Shown here: positions 33,684 to 42,718 of the stretch, in pieces | Layout: every line of letters starts with the position of its first letter | How positions within the stretch are numbered: the stretch's first letter is position 1 | Source of the DNA: Muribaculaceae bacterium | GTDB taxonomy: Bacteria; Bacteroidota; Bacteroidia; Bacteroidales; Muribaculaceae | Assembly (NCBI GenBank): GCA_014867205.1 | Contig: WGUO01000023.1 | Coordinates: forward strand, 1 to 54,433 | Reading direction: 5' to 3' | DNA length: 54,433 bases | Translations under genes and position numbers: made by a program | The notes under the pieces: generated by a model | What the model was told of the DNA's origin: nothing | Seen by the model: only the letters and a program-made list of their open reading frames with translations | Database searches by the model: none

Positions 33684-35426
33684 TTAGACTTTGATTTCCT
33701 GCAGCGGCGTGGGGTTGAGGTAGCCGATGTGCCCCGACTCCTTGCCTGCGTCGGCGGCGAGCTGCACGTCGATCAGCGACGGCTTGCGCGAGGCTATCGC
33801 CTCGCGGAGGGCAGCCGCCAGCTCGTCGGGGGTCGTCACGTACCAGGTGCTCCCTCCGAACGCCTCTCCGAGTTTGTCGTAACGGGCATGTATGTCGAGG
33901 GTTGTCGGAGCCGGGTCGGTGGTCTTGTCCATCGGCTCGCCGATGCCGTTGTAGATTCCTCCGTTGTTGAATATCACGACCGTCACGGGGAGCCTGAAGC
34001 GGCATATCGTCGAGAACTCCATTCCGGAGAAGCCGAACGCGGAGTCACCCTCGATTGCCACGACCTGCTTTCCGGTGGCCACCGCGGCACCGATGGCCGA
34101 GCCCATACCCATTCCCATGATGGCCCATGTCGCGCAGTCGACACGGTGGCGGGGCAGTGACATCGAGATGGTGTCTCGGGTGTCGTCGAGCGTGTTGGCT
34201 CCCTCGTTGATGAGTATCACGTCGGGATTGTCGGCAAGCACGGGCTTTATTGCGCTCAGCGCGCTCCAGTGGTTCATGGGGCTGAGTTTGGATGCCTCGG
34301 CAAGCCTTGCGGCGAACTTGACGTTCTTCTCCTTCGTCTCGGCCTGCAGCGACGGAACCCACTGCGGGTCTGCGTCAAGTTTCTTTCCCTCGAGGGCAGA
34401 CAGTATGGCGTCGACCGAGAGGCCGAGGTCTCCGACCACCGGTGCGGCGCACGGGCGGTTGGTGTCGATTTCCTGAGCCTCGGCATCGAGTTGTATGAAC
34501 CGGGTGTCGGGGCTCCACTTGCCGCGCCCGAAACTGAGCAGCCAGTTGAGGCGTGCGCCTATCAGCATCACCACGTCAGCCTTCTCCATGATGGTCGAGC
34601 GGCATGACAGCGCGCTGAGCGGCCCTTCGTCGGGCATAAGGCCCTTGGCCATCGACATCGGGAAGTACGGGATTCCGTATTTCTCTACAAGTGTCTTTAT
34701 CTTGTCGTCAATCTGAGAGTAAGCAGCTCCCTTGCCGAGAAGTATCGCCGGGCGTCTGGCGTTGACAAGCAGCCTTACGGCACGCTCCACAGCCTCCGGA
34801 TTCGGCGCGGTCGGCGAATATGGGTCGACCGGAGTGTAGAACAGTTTCTCAGCCTCGGCGGCGTCCATGACCTCGCCGAGTGCCGGAGTTGTCATGTCGA
34901 TGTACACTCCGCCGGGACGTCCGCTCACGGCGGCGCGGTAGGCGCGGTTCACCGCCTCGGGTATATCCTTGGCGTGCGAGCAGCGGAAAGCCGCCTTGAC
35001 GAGCGGACGGGCCGTGTTGAGCTGGTCAAGTTCCTCGTAGGTGCCCATCTTCATGTCGACCATCGCGGGGTCGGACGCTCCCGAGATCTGTATCATCGGG
35101 TAGCAGTTGACCGTGGCGTTGGCCGTGGCCGTCAGACCGTTGAGGAATCCAAGTGACGATACCGTCATCAGCACGCCCGGAGTCTTGGTGAGGTAGCCTT
35201 CGGTGGCCGCGGCCATGCCGGCCTGCTGCTCGAAGCGGAATCCCACGAATCTGATGCCCTGGCCCTGCACCATGTATGCCGCCTCGGTGATGGGTATGCC
35301 CACCAGGCCGTAGACATTCTTTATCCCTATATTCTTGAGTGCTCTTGCAAGTATATACATTCCCGTCACCTGTTCCGGAAACTTAGGAGCCGGTTTGGGG
35401 GCGCACCCTGTGTCTGTGTTTCCCAT
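33684..35426 (-). CDS. oxc: Oxalyl-CoA decarboxylase
   Basis: This 580-residue thiamine-diphosphate enzyme converts oxalyl-CoA to formyl-CoA and CO2. The catalytic Glu66 lies in VGFRFEQQAG. The active-site YEE of the Oxalobacter enzyme appears in GTYEELDQLN near 128. The ThDP motif GDSAFGFSGMEF (about 467-478) continues to FNNGGIYNG, with the conserved Tyr, and the C-terminal ESGHIGYLNP holds the conserved Ser. Sequence follows Oxalobacter formigenes Oxc closely throughout (RPGGVYIDM, GKGAAYSQ, LIGARLNWLL, VNEGANTLDDTR-like). It is encoded 5 bp after frc; together they form the oxalate-degradation cycle. Confidence 0.96.
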   Translation of the reverse strand: MGNTDTGCAPKPAPKFPEQVTGMYILARALKNIGIKNVYGLVGIPITEAAYMVQGQGIRFVGFRFEQQAGMAAATEGYLTKTPGVLMTVSSLGFLNGLTATANATVNCYPMIQISGASDPAMVDMKMGTYEELDQLNTARPLVKAAFRCSHAKDIPEAVNRAYRAAVSGRPGGVYIDMTTPALGEVMDAAEAEKLFYTPVDPYSPTAPNPEAVERAVRLLVNARRPAILLGKGAAYSQIDDKIKTLVEKYGIPYFPMSMAKGLMPDEGPLSALSCRSTIMEKADVVMLIGARLNWLLSFGRGKWSPDTRFIQLDAEAQEIDTNRPCAAPVVGDLGLSVDAILSALEGKKLDADPQWVPSLQAETKEKNVKFAARLAEASKLSPMNHWSALSAIKPVLADNPDVILINEGANTLDDTRDTISMSLPRHRVDCATWAIMGMGMGSAIGAAVATGKQVVAIEGDSAFGFSGMEFSTICRFRLPVTVVIFNNGGIYNGIGEPMDKTTDPAPTTLDIHARYDKLGEAFGGSTWYVTTPDELAAALREAIASRKPSLIDVQLAADAGKESGHIGYLNPTPLQEIKV

Positions 35427-35431
35427 TTCTT

Positions 35432-36736
35432 TTACTTTTTAGGCATTGGAGCCGTTGTGCCGTTGGCGGCGAACTCTTTGATCTCATCATCGGTGAAGCC
35501 GTATGACCTCAGCACTTCCTCGGTGTTGCCGCCGAGCTCGGGGCAGGGACCGTAGGTAGGCTGAAAATTTGACATGGTGAACGGACATCCGACCGTCACG
35601 AACTCACCTATCTCGCCTCCCTGGTTGATCTTGACGAGCGTATTGCCGTCGTAGAGCGATTCGTCGCTCATTACCTCCTTGGTCGAGAGCACCGGACCGA
35701 CGGGCACCGCATATTTCGACAGAATCTCGGTGACCTCGAATTTCGTCTTGTCGGCGGTCCACTTGCCGATGCGGTCGTAGATCTCCTGTTTGTGCTTGTC
35801 GCGGGCATCGGCTGTGTTGAAGTCGGGGTTTGTCAGCCAGTCCTCGAATCCCATGGCCTTGCAGGCGAGCTCAAAGTCCTTGGCTCCGCGCTGCAGTATG
35901 ATGTAGACGTAGTTGTTGGCGTCGACCTCGGAGTCGTAGCCTCCGGACGGCTTGCACCTGTAGGTCCAGCCGAGCACGCCGCCACCCTCGATGTTGCCCG
36001 AGCGTGGAACGCAGTCGCCGAACTTGCCGTCCGGATACAGCGGGAACTGGGTGAGATAGCCTATCTTGTCGAGTGTGAGCTGGTCGCGGGTCTTGATACG
36101 GCAGAGGTTGAGGCAGGCATTGTGCATCGACTGGTATACGAAGCATCCCTCGCCTGTCTTCTCGCGCTGGCATAGGGCGGCGAGGATACCGATCAGCAGG
36201 TGCATGCCGGTGTTGGAGTCGCCGAGGGCCGCCCCGCTCTGCGTCGGAATGTTGTACGCGCCGTCGTACCAGCCTGTGGTCGAGGCGGCCGCGGCCGTCA
36301 CCTGTGCCACCGGCTCGTATGCCTTCAGGTCCTTGTATCTCGACGAGAGCGGGAAGCCCTTGATGGTGCCGTAGATACACTTGGGATTGATCTTATGCAC
36401 CGCCTCCCAGCCGAAGCCCAGCTTGTCCATCGCGCCCGGGTGAAGGTTCTCGATGAATATGTCGGCAGTCTCGATAAGCTTAGTCAGGATCTTGACGCCA
36501 TCAGGCGTCTTGGCGTCGAGGGTCAGCGACTTCTTGTCCGAGTTGAGCTGCAGGAAATAATAACTCGGCAGGTCGGGATTGAACTGGAGTTCCTTGCGGG
36601 TCGCGTCGCCTACTCCGGGACGCTCGATCTTGATCACGTCCGCGCCGAGCCATGCGAGCATCTGGGTGCATGACGGGCCTGACTGCACCTCGGTGAAGTC
36701 TATCACCTTGATGCCTTGTAATGGTGCTGTGTTCAT
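35432..36736 (-). CDS. frc: Formyl-CoA:oxalate CoA-transferase
   Basis: The protein has 434 residues from ATG 36734-36736. A GTG 25 codons upstream gives a non-homologous extension and is rejected. It is a class III CoA-transferase that moves CoA from formyl-CoA to oxalate. The active-site Asp173 lies in SGAALGDSNTGMHLLIGILA, nearly identical to the Oxalobacter enzyme around Asp169. Other signatures are KVIDFTEVQSGPSCTQMLAW, IKIERPGVGDATR and NLCRIKTRDQ. The catalytic glycine loop reads GGGVLGW rather than GGGGQPGW, a possible variation in substrate handling. It is first in the operon; oxc follows after 5 bp. Confidence 0.95.
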   Translation of the reverse strand: MNTAPLQGIKVIDFTEVQSGPSCTQMLAWLGADVIKIERPGVGDATRKELQFNPDLPSYYFLQLNSDKKSLTLDAKTPDGVKILTKLIETADIFIENLHPGAMDKLGFGWEAVHKINPKCIYGTIKGFPLSSRYKDLKAYEPVAQVTAAAASTTGWYDGAYNIPTQSGAALGDSNTGMHLLIGILAALCQREKTGEGCFVYQSMHNACLNLCRIKTRDQLTLDKIGYLTQFPLYPDGKFGDCVPRSGNIEGGGVLGWTYRCKPSGGYDSEVDANNYVYIILQRGAKDFELACKAMGFEDWLTNPDFNTADARDKHKQEIYDRIGKWTADKTKFEVTEILSKYAVPVGPVLSTKEVMSDESLYDGNTLVKINQGGEIGEFVTVGCPFTMSNFQPTYGPCPELGGNTEEVLRSYGFTDDEIKEFAANGTTAPMPKK

Positions 36737-36916
36737 AGTAATTTCTATAAGATTTATGTCTATTTCAAAGATTCGGTTTTCCGGCATTGAAGCCTTACCT
36801 TCAAATGACACAAAGTATCATTTTCACACTCTATAACACTAAAGTACAATTAAAGGTTTCTGCAGGCCTGCCTACTGCCCCCACGTCTGACACTTTTGCC
36901 CACACGGCTACAATTG

Positions 36917-36924
36917 CAAAGATA
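36917..36924 (-). promoter_or_regulatory. Putative -7 box for the oxalate operon
   Basis: The minus strand reads TATCTTTG at 36924-36917, a perfect TAnnTTTG, giving a leader of about 170-180 nt before frc. No good -33 box is visible. It sits 3 bp from the plus-strand -7 box of the RND operon, so the two promoters would overlap. Confidence 0.4.
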
Positions 36925-36927
36925 TGT

Positions 36928-36935
36928 TAATTTTG
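36928..36935 (+). promoter_or_regulatory. Putative -7 box for the RND efflux operon
   Basis: TAATTTTG at 36928-36935 matches TAnnTTTG, about 84 bp before ATG 37019. The TTTG at 36895-36898 is too far away (29 bp) for a standard promoter. The 282-bp intergenic region otherwise shows no hairpin or gene. Confidence 0.4.
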
Positions 36936-37018
36936 GTTAAGCATTATTATGAAAATGCAACCTGACATCGAACCACAGCAGTAATATTCAGGTTTAGAAG
37001 ATATCCATTTTTGCCGCT

Positions 37019-38413
37019 ATGAAAAATACACTGACAGCCATATTGTTTCTGGGCACATGTCTATTTTCGGCTCATGGCGCCGATGCGACACACGGGTGCC
37101 TGCTCCGCGACTCCATGCCGCAGACGTGGGAGCTCGACCAGCAATATTTCCAGACTACCCCGAGCGAAGACCCGTGGTGGCAGTCGTTCAATGACCCGGT
37201 GCTCACCGCATTGGTCAGGCGTGCCGTCGTCAATAACTATAATGTGCAGGCGGCGCAGCGGCGCATCGAGATGGCCCGGCAGGCAAGCCGCGTCACCAAG
37301 GCGGGATATTGGCCGGAGATATCTGTCGACGCCGGGTGGGACGCCATAGGGACTGCCCCGACCGTACACGGCTCGCATGCGCATGAGACGGATATGAGGT
37401 ATTTTCAGTTTGGGCTCTCCATGAACTGGGAGATTGACGTGTTCGGACGCATACACGCACAGGCAAAGGCCGACAAGGCGGCCGTAGAGGCTTCTGTTGC
37501 TGACTATGACGCCACCCTGGTCTCGCTCTGCTCGAATCTTGCAAAGGCATATTTTCAGCTTCGCATGGCGCAGGCTGAGCTCGATGTAGCCGAAAGGAAC
37601 GTAGCCGTCGCCGAGAAGCAGCAGAAACTGGCGCAGGCGCGCTTTGACGCCGGACTGCGCCCTGCGGTCGATGTGGTGCAGGCGCGTATGCTCGTGGCCC
37701 AGACCAAGGCCACACAGCCCCCTCTTCAGTCCGACATCTCCACTGCTGTCAATGAAATAGCCCTCCTTGTGGGCGAGTATCCCGACAGTCTTCTGAACCT
37801 GCGGGAGGCGTTCCCCCTTCCCTCCACTCCCCCACCGGGATTTGTCGGAGACCCGCAGACCCTGCTGCGCCGGAGACCGGACGTCGTGGCGGCAGAGCGC
37901 CAGTTGGCCGTAACCGCCGCCAAAATAGGCATCGCCAAGAAGGACTTCCTTCCCACTCTCTCGCTTACGGCCTCAGCCGGCACACAGGGCGTCGCTCTTA
38001 CCGACATGTTCGGACGTAATTCCTTCAGCTACCGTGTCACCCCCGTGCTGTCCTGGACTGTTTTTGACGGAATGGCTCGCAACGCGCGGCTTGCGGAGGC
38101 ACGCCTCGAGATGGAGGCTCAGATCGACGCATATAACCTGACAGTGATGACAGCCGTCACTGAGGTCAACAACGCCATGCTGTCGTGGCAGTCGCTCTCC
38201 GACCAGCTTGTCTATCAGGAGATGCTGCTCCGCGACGCGCGTCGTCAGCTCGAGCTCCAGACTGACCGCTATACACAGGGACTCGCCGACTTCTCGGATC
38301 TGGCGACAGCCCAGACCTCAGTGCTGCAGTATGAGAACTCGCTCGTGCAGACCCACGCCTCGCAACTGGCCGCCCTCGTGACCCTCTACACCGCCCTCGG
38401 CGGTGGTTTCTGA
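37019..38413 (+). CDS. RND efflux outer-membrane factor (TolC/OprM-like)
   Basis: This 464-residue protein has a signal peptide (1-20). It has the two OEP repeats of the NodT/OprM family: VRRAVVNNYNVQAAQRRIEMARQASRV ... near 60, and LLRRRPDVVAAERQLAVTAAKIGIAKKDFLPTLSLTAS near 280. It ends with the typical long helix and LVTLYTALGGGF. It forms the trimeric channel through which the pump expels substrate. It is first in the operon, before the adaptor (18-bp gap) and the pump, an order found in many Bacteroidetes efflux operons. Confidence 0.93.
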   Translation: MKNTLTAILFLGTCLFSAHGADATHGCLLRDSMPQTWELDQQYFQTTPSEDPWWQSFNDPVLTALVRRAVVNNYNVQAAQRRIEMARQASRVTKAGYWPEISVDAGWDAIGTAPTVHGSHAHETDMRYFQFGLSMNWEIDVFGRIHAQAKADKAAVEASVADYDATLVSLCSNLAKAYFQLRMAQAELDVAERNVAVAEKQQKLAQARFDAGLRPAVDVVQARMLVAQTKATQPPLQSDISTAVNEIALLVGEYPDSLLNLREAFPLPSTPPPGFVGDPQTLLRRRPDVVAAERQLAVTAAKIGIAKKDFLPTLSLTASAGTQGVALTDMFGRNSFSYRVTPVLSWTVFDGMARNARLAEARLEMEAQIDAYNLTVMTAVTEVNNAMLSWQSLSDQLVYQEMLLRDARRQLELQTDRYTQGLADFSDLATAQTSVLQYENSLVQTHASQLAALVTLYTALGGGF

Positions 38414-38431
38414 TCCTTAAATTTCTTGATT

Positions 38432-39538
38432 ATGAAAAAGATACTACTCCTGCTGGCCATATTTCCACTCCTGGGGGCCTGCCATAAGAAAGACAATGAC
38501 AAGTCCGGTGAGATACCTGACGTGAATGTCGCCGTCGCCACCACTGACTCGGTCGTGCTTCATGCCGACTACCCCGGATATCTCGAGGCACGCACCAAGG
38601 CCGACGTGGTCGGGGAGGTGAGCGGGCGCCTCCTTACCAAGAATTTCGAGTCGGGCAGTTTTGTATCCAAAGGACAGGTCCTGTTCACCATAGAGTCAAC
38701 TAAGTATCGTGACGCAGTGCGCGAGGCTGAGGCGGCACTGGCGAACGCCACGAGCCAGAGCGAGTTCTATGCCGGCCAGAGCGCGGCCATGCAGCGGGCC
38801 TATGAGCAGGAGGCCGTCTCAAAGATGGAGCTGCTTCAGTCACAGGCCTCGCTCAGAGAGGCGCGCGCCTCGATGCAGAGCGCGGCGGCACAACTCGACA
38901 ACGCACGCACGATGCTGGCTAAATGCACCGTGCGCGCCCCTATATCAGGCTACATCACCATCAACAAGGTTTCTGTCGGGAACTATATCAACGGAGAGGG
39001 TAATCCGCAGACACTCGCCACTATTTACGACAACTCGGTGTTTGATGCCATTTTCTCGATTGAGGATGACCGTTACAGCACCCTGCTCGGCGCGGATTCC
39101 GGTGGCTCCGGCGCGCTATACCGCGATATGCCGCTGAAATTCCGCACGCCGCTCCCCCACTCTTATAAGGCTGACCTCTATTATGTCGCCCCGTCGGTCA
39201 ACAGTTCCACTGGCTCGCTTCAGCTTGTAGGAAATGTCAGGAATATTGACAACGAGCTCAAGGACGGAATGTATGTCACGGTCTCGCTACCCTACGGCAC
39301 CGACCCGAAGGCCGTGCTCGTCAAGGACGCGGCCCTCTCCACCGACCAGCTCGGCAAGTATCTCTATGTGGTCAATGATTCTGACCGCGTGGTTTATACA
39401 CCTGTCACTGCCGGGCCTCTCTACCGGGACTCGCTGCGTGTCATCGAGAAAGGCATTAAGCCGGGCCAGAAGTATGTCACCGAGGCACTCCTGACTGTCA
39501 GGAACGGCATGAAGGTGCATCCCGTAGTCAAAAAATAA
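38432..39538 (+). CDS. RND efflux periplasmic adaptor (membrane fusion protein)
   Basis: The protein has 368 residues from ATG 38432; an in-frame TTG two codons earlier is not used. The lipoprotein signal ends LLGAC (Cys18), anchoring it to a membrane. The MFP plan is clear: a first lipoyl half (ADVVGEVSGRLLTKNFESGSFVSKGQVLFTI), a long alpha-hairpin (about 85-150, rich in Ala/Gln/Glu), the second lipoyl half (TVRAPISGYI) and a beta-barrel/membrane-proximal region. It bridges the pump and the outer-membrane factor. The pump gene starts 12 bp downstream. Confidence 0.94.
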   Translation: MKKILLLLAIFPLLGACHKKDNDKSGEIPDVNVAVATTDSVVLHADYPGYLEARTKADVVGEVSGRLLTKNFESGSFVSKGQVLFTIESTKYRDAVREAEAALANATSQSEFYAGQSAAMQRAYEQEAVSKMELLQSQASLREARASMQSAAAQLDNARTMLAKCTVRAPISGYITINKVSVGNYINGEGNPQTLATIYDNSVFDAIFSIEDDRYSTLLGADSGGSGALYRDMPLKFRTPLPHSYKADLYYVAPSVNSSTGSLQLVGNVRNIDNELKDGMYVTVSLPYGTDPKAVLVKDAALSTDQLGKYLYVVNDSDRVVYTPVTAGPLYRDSLRVIEKGIKPGQKYVTEALLTVRNGMKVHPVVKK

Positions 39539-39550
39539 AACACAAAGCCG

Positions 39551-42500
39551 ATGTTCTCAAGATTTTTCATAAACAGGCCGATTTTCGCGACGGTCATTGC
39601 CATCCTGATGGTGATCGGAGGCGCGCTCTGCGTCTTCACCCTCCCGATAGCGCAGTATCCGGACATCACGCCGCCGACAGTCACGGTCTCGGCGGTTTAT
39701 CCCGGGGCGAACGCGCGGACAGTCGCCCAGGCCGTGGGCGTGCCCATCGAGGCACAGGTCAATGGCGTCGAGGGAATGATGTACATGAGCTCCACAAGTT
39801 CCGACGGATCCTATTCGCTGACCATCACGTTTGAGAACGGCACTGACCTCGACCAGGCGGCCATCGACGTGCAGAACCGCATGTCGCAGGTAACCTCGAC
39901 ACTCCCCGAGGCCGTGACCCAGCAGGGTGTCAGCGTCCGCAAGGAGTCGACCAACCAGGTGCTCTTCTGCACCATCGAGAGCGATGATCCGGAGCGGTAT
40001 GACGCACTGTATCTGGCCAACTACGCGCAGCTCAACCTTGTCGACCCGCTCTCACGCGTCGAGGGCGTCGGTGGCGTACAGGCGTTCGGCGCCGGCACGT
40101 ACAGCATGCGCGTCTGGCTCGACCCTGAGGCCATGAGGGCCCGCGGCCTTACACCGGCCGACGTCGCGGCTGCCGTCCGCTCGCAGAATATGGAGGTCTC
40201 GGCCGGCGAGGTCGGGAACCCGCCGGGCGACTCAAGGTCGGAGTTCGAGTTCACTCTTACAAGCCAGGGGCAGCTCCAGAGTGCCGAGGAGTTCGGCAAC
40301 ATCATTATCCGCACTGACGGCACGGGGATACTGCGCCTCAGCGATGTGGCGCGCGTCGAGCTCGGCAGCCAGAGTTATGACGTGGTATCGCGCGTGAACG
40401 GCAAGGAGGTCGCCCTGCTCGGCGTGCAGCAGCTGCCGGGCGCGAATGCCATCGACGTGGCTGACGGTGCAATCAGGGAACTCGACCGGCTCAGCCAATA
40501 TTTCCCCGAGGGGGTGAAGTACCGCGTCGTGCTCAATTCCACCGATTATGTCCGCGAGTCGCTGAGCGACGTGCTTACCACATTCCTGCTCACCACACTA
40601 ATCGTCATGGTGGTGATTCTCTTCTTCCTGCAGAACTGGCGCGCGGTCGTCATTCCTATGATCACCATCCCGGTTTCTCTGATCGCCACGTTTGCGGTGA
40701 TGAAGGTTATGGGCTTCTCGCTCAACACGCTGACATTGTTCGGCCTTGTGCTGGCGATCGCAATTGTGGTTGATGACGCGATTGTCGTCGTCGAGGACTG
40801 CTCGCGTCTTGTCGACAAGGGCACCATGACATCGCGCGACGCGGCCATTAAGGCAATGAACGAGTTGACCGGGCCTGTTGTGGGCGAGGTTCTCGTGCTG
40901 ATGGCGGTGTTTATCCCCACGGCATTCATCTCGGGCATCACCGGCCAGCTTTACAAGCAGTTCGCACTCACCATCGCCGTGTCAACGGCCTTCTCGGGCT
41001 TCAACGCGCTTACCCTCACCCCTGCGCTCTGCGCCCTCATGCTCAAGCCGCGCAAGCCAAGCACAAATATTCTCTACCGAGGCTTTGACAAGGGCTACCA
41101 GTGGACCCTCAACCTGTATGAGCGAACGATCGGGAGGCTTCTGAGGCGTCCCGGACTCACTCTCGCCGTCTATTTGGCGATTGCCGTCGGCGCACTTGTA
41201 TGGTTCGTCAACCGCCCCTCGACCTATATCCCCGAGGAGGACATGGGGTATTTCATGGCATCGGTGCAGCTTCCTACCGGTGCATCGATAGAAAGGACAG
41301 AGAAGGTTGTGAATGCCATCTGCGACCAGGTCAAGAAGGAGGTTCCGCAGGTCAGGGACGTGATGAGCATTGTCGGATTCTCTATGATGGGTGGCGGCCA
41401 GGCATCCAACATGGCCTCGATCAATGTCATGCTCGTGCCCTGGGGCAAGCGCGGCCGCGACGGCAATATCAACGACATCATGGCCCGCGTGCAGGAGATT
41501 GCGGCACGCCAGCAGGAGGCCGTCACGTTCTGCCTCAACCCGCCGGCCATCATGGGCCTCGGCCTGTCATCGGGACTCCAGATGCAGTTGCTCGACATCA
41601 ACAGCCTCGGCGCCGGGCAGATGATGAAGGCGATAGCCGACATACGCGACGCTGCCGCCCGCGACCCGCGCATCGCCTCGGTGTCATCACTATATCAGGG
41701 TACGGTGCCGCAGTACAGCATCGACATCGACCGCGACCGCGCCGAGATGCAGGGAGTGGCGGTTTCCGACATATACTCTGTGCTCGGACAGTATATGGGC
41801 GCAAGCTATGTGAATGATTTTGTCGATTTCGACCGCACGTTCCAGGTCACAATGCAGGCCGACGGCAGCGCACGCGCCAATCCCGACGATGTGCTGAGGC
41901 TCAGCGTGCGCAACAGTTCGGGCGAGATGGTGCCGTTCTCGTCGTTCACAACCCTGAGCGAGACTATGGGCGAGCCCACCGTCAACCGCTACGACATGTA
42001 CACCACCGCCTCAGTGACGGCCACACCGGCGCGGGGCGTAAGCTCGTCTGACGGAATCAAGGCCATGGAGGAGATTGTGGACCGGACCCTCGGGCAGAAC
42101 TACTCGTACGCCTGGACAGGCATGGCGTACCAGGAGACTCAGTCCGGGACGACCGTCGCCGTGGTGTTCATCTTCGCCATACTGATGACGCTGCTTGTGC
42201 TTGCCGCCCAGTATGAGAGCTGGACCGACCCCGTCGCCGTGGTGCTCGCGATGCCCATAGCGGTGCTCGGCACCCTGCTCGGAACAATACTGATGAGGCA
42301 GAGCATCAGCATCTACACACAGATCGGACTTATCCTCGTGCTCGGCATGTCGGCCAAGAACGCCATCCTTATAGTGGAGTATGCCATGGACTACCGCAAG
42401 GCCGGCCAGCCTATCGTCAAGGCTGCCCACGACGCTGGCGTTGTCCGCTTCCGTCCGATCATGATGACTGCGCTTGCGTTCATTCTCGGAGTCATGCCTA

Positions 42501-42718
42501 TGCTGTTCTCCACAGGTGCCGGCGCGAACTCACGCATCAACTTAGGCACGGCTGTCGTGTTCGGCATGATCATAAACGCCATCATAGGCACGACCTGCGT
42601 GCCGGCCTTCTGGGTGGTGATGCAGCGTCTTCAGGAGAAGATGCGCGGACGCCGCTCCACCACGGCAAAGAACAGCGCCGTGCCGTCGGCGGCATCCGAC
42701 AGTGCGAACGATGTCTGA
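39551..42718 (+). CDS. RND multidrug efflux pump (AcrB/MexB, HAE1 family)
   Basis: This 1055-residue inner-membrane pump is full length. It opens MFSRFFINRPIFATVIAI. TM4 carries the proton-relay pair Asp-Asp (GLVLAIAIVVDDAIVVVED, about 395-413), and TM10 the conserved Lys in GMSAKNAILIVEYA near 940. Two large periplasmic porter regions are present. It exports hydrophobic or amphiphilic compounds (bile acids, drugs) with proton uptake; the substrate is not readable from sequence. The 3' end overlaps the convergent acyl-ACP thioesterase gene by 88 bp, and the last ~30 residues (basic, Ser/Ala-rich) are within that overlap. Confidence 0.96.
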   Translation: MFSRFFINRPIFATVIAILMVIGGALCVFTLPIAQYPDITPPTVTVSAVYPGANARTVAQAVGVPIEAQVNGVEGMMYMSSTSSDGSYSLTITFENGTDLDQAAIDVQNRMSQVTSTLPEAVTQQGVSVRKESTNQVLFCTIESDDPERYDALYLANYAQLNLVDPLSRVEGVGGVQAFGAGTYSMRVWLDPEAMRARGLTPADVAAAVRSQNMEVSAGEVGNPPGDSRSEFEFTLTSQGQLQSAEEFGNIIIRTDGTGILRLSDVARVELGSQSYDVVSRVNGKEVALLGVQQLPGANAIDVADGAIRELDRLSQYFPEGVKYRVVLNSTDYVRESLSDVLTTFLLTTLIVMVVILFFLQNWRAVVIPMITIPVSLIATFAVMKVMGFSLNTLTLFGLVLAIAIVVDDAIVVVEDCSRLVDKGTMTSRDAAIKAMNELTGPVVGEVLVLMAVFIPTAFISGITGQLYKQFALTIAVSTAFSGFNALTLTPALCALMLKPRKPSTNILYRGFDKGYQWTLNLYERTIGRLLRRPGLTLAVYLAIAVGALVWFVNRPSTYIPEEDMGYFMASVQLPTGASIERTEKVVNAICDQVKKEVPQVRDVMSIVGFSMMGGGQASNMASINVMLVPWGKRGRDGNINDIMARVQEIAARQQEAVTFCLNPPAIMGLGLSSGLQMQLLDINSLGAGQMMKAIADIRDAAARDPRIASVSSLYQGTVPQYSIDIDRDRAEMQGVAVSDIYSVLGQYMGASYVNDFVDFDRTFQVTMQADGSARANPDDVLRLSVRNSSGEMVPFSSFTTLSETMGEPTVNRYDMYTTASVTATPARGVSSSDGIKAMEEIVDRTLGQNYSYAWTGMAYQETQSGTTVAVVFIFAILMTLLVLAAQYESWTDPVAVVLAMPIAVLGTLLGTILMRQSISIYTQIGLILVLGMSAKNAILIVEYAMDYRKAGQPIVKAAHDAGVVRFRPIMMTALAFILGVMPMLFSTGAGANSRINLGTAVVFGMIINAIIGTTCVPAFWVVMQRLQEKMRGRRSTTAKNSAVPSAASDSANDV

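Noticed and set aside
36737..36811. GTG start extending Frc by 25 residues
   Set aside because: Frc homologues start at the MNTAPLQGIKVIDF region; the extension has no family resemblance.
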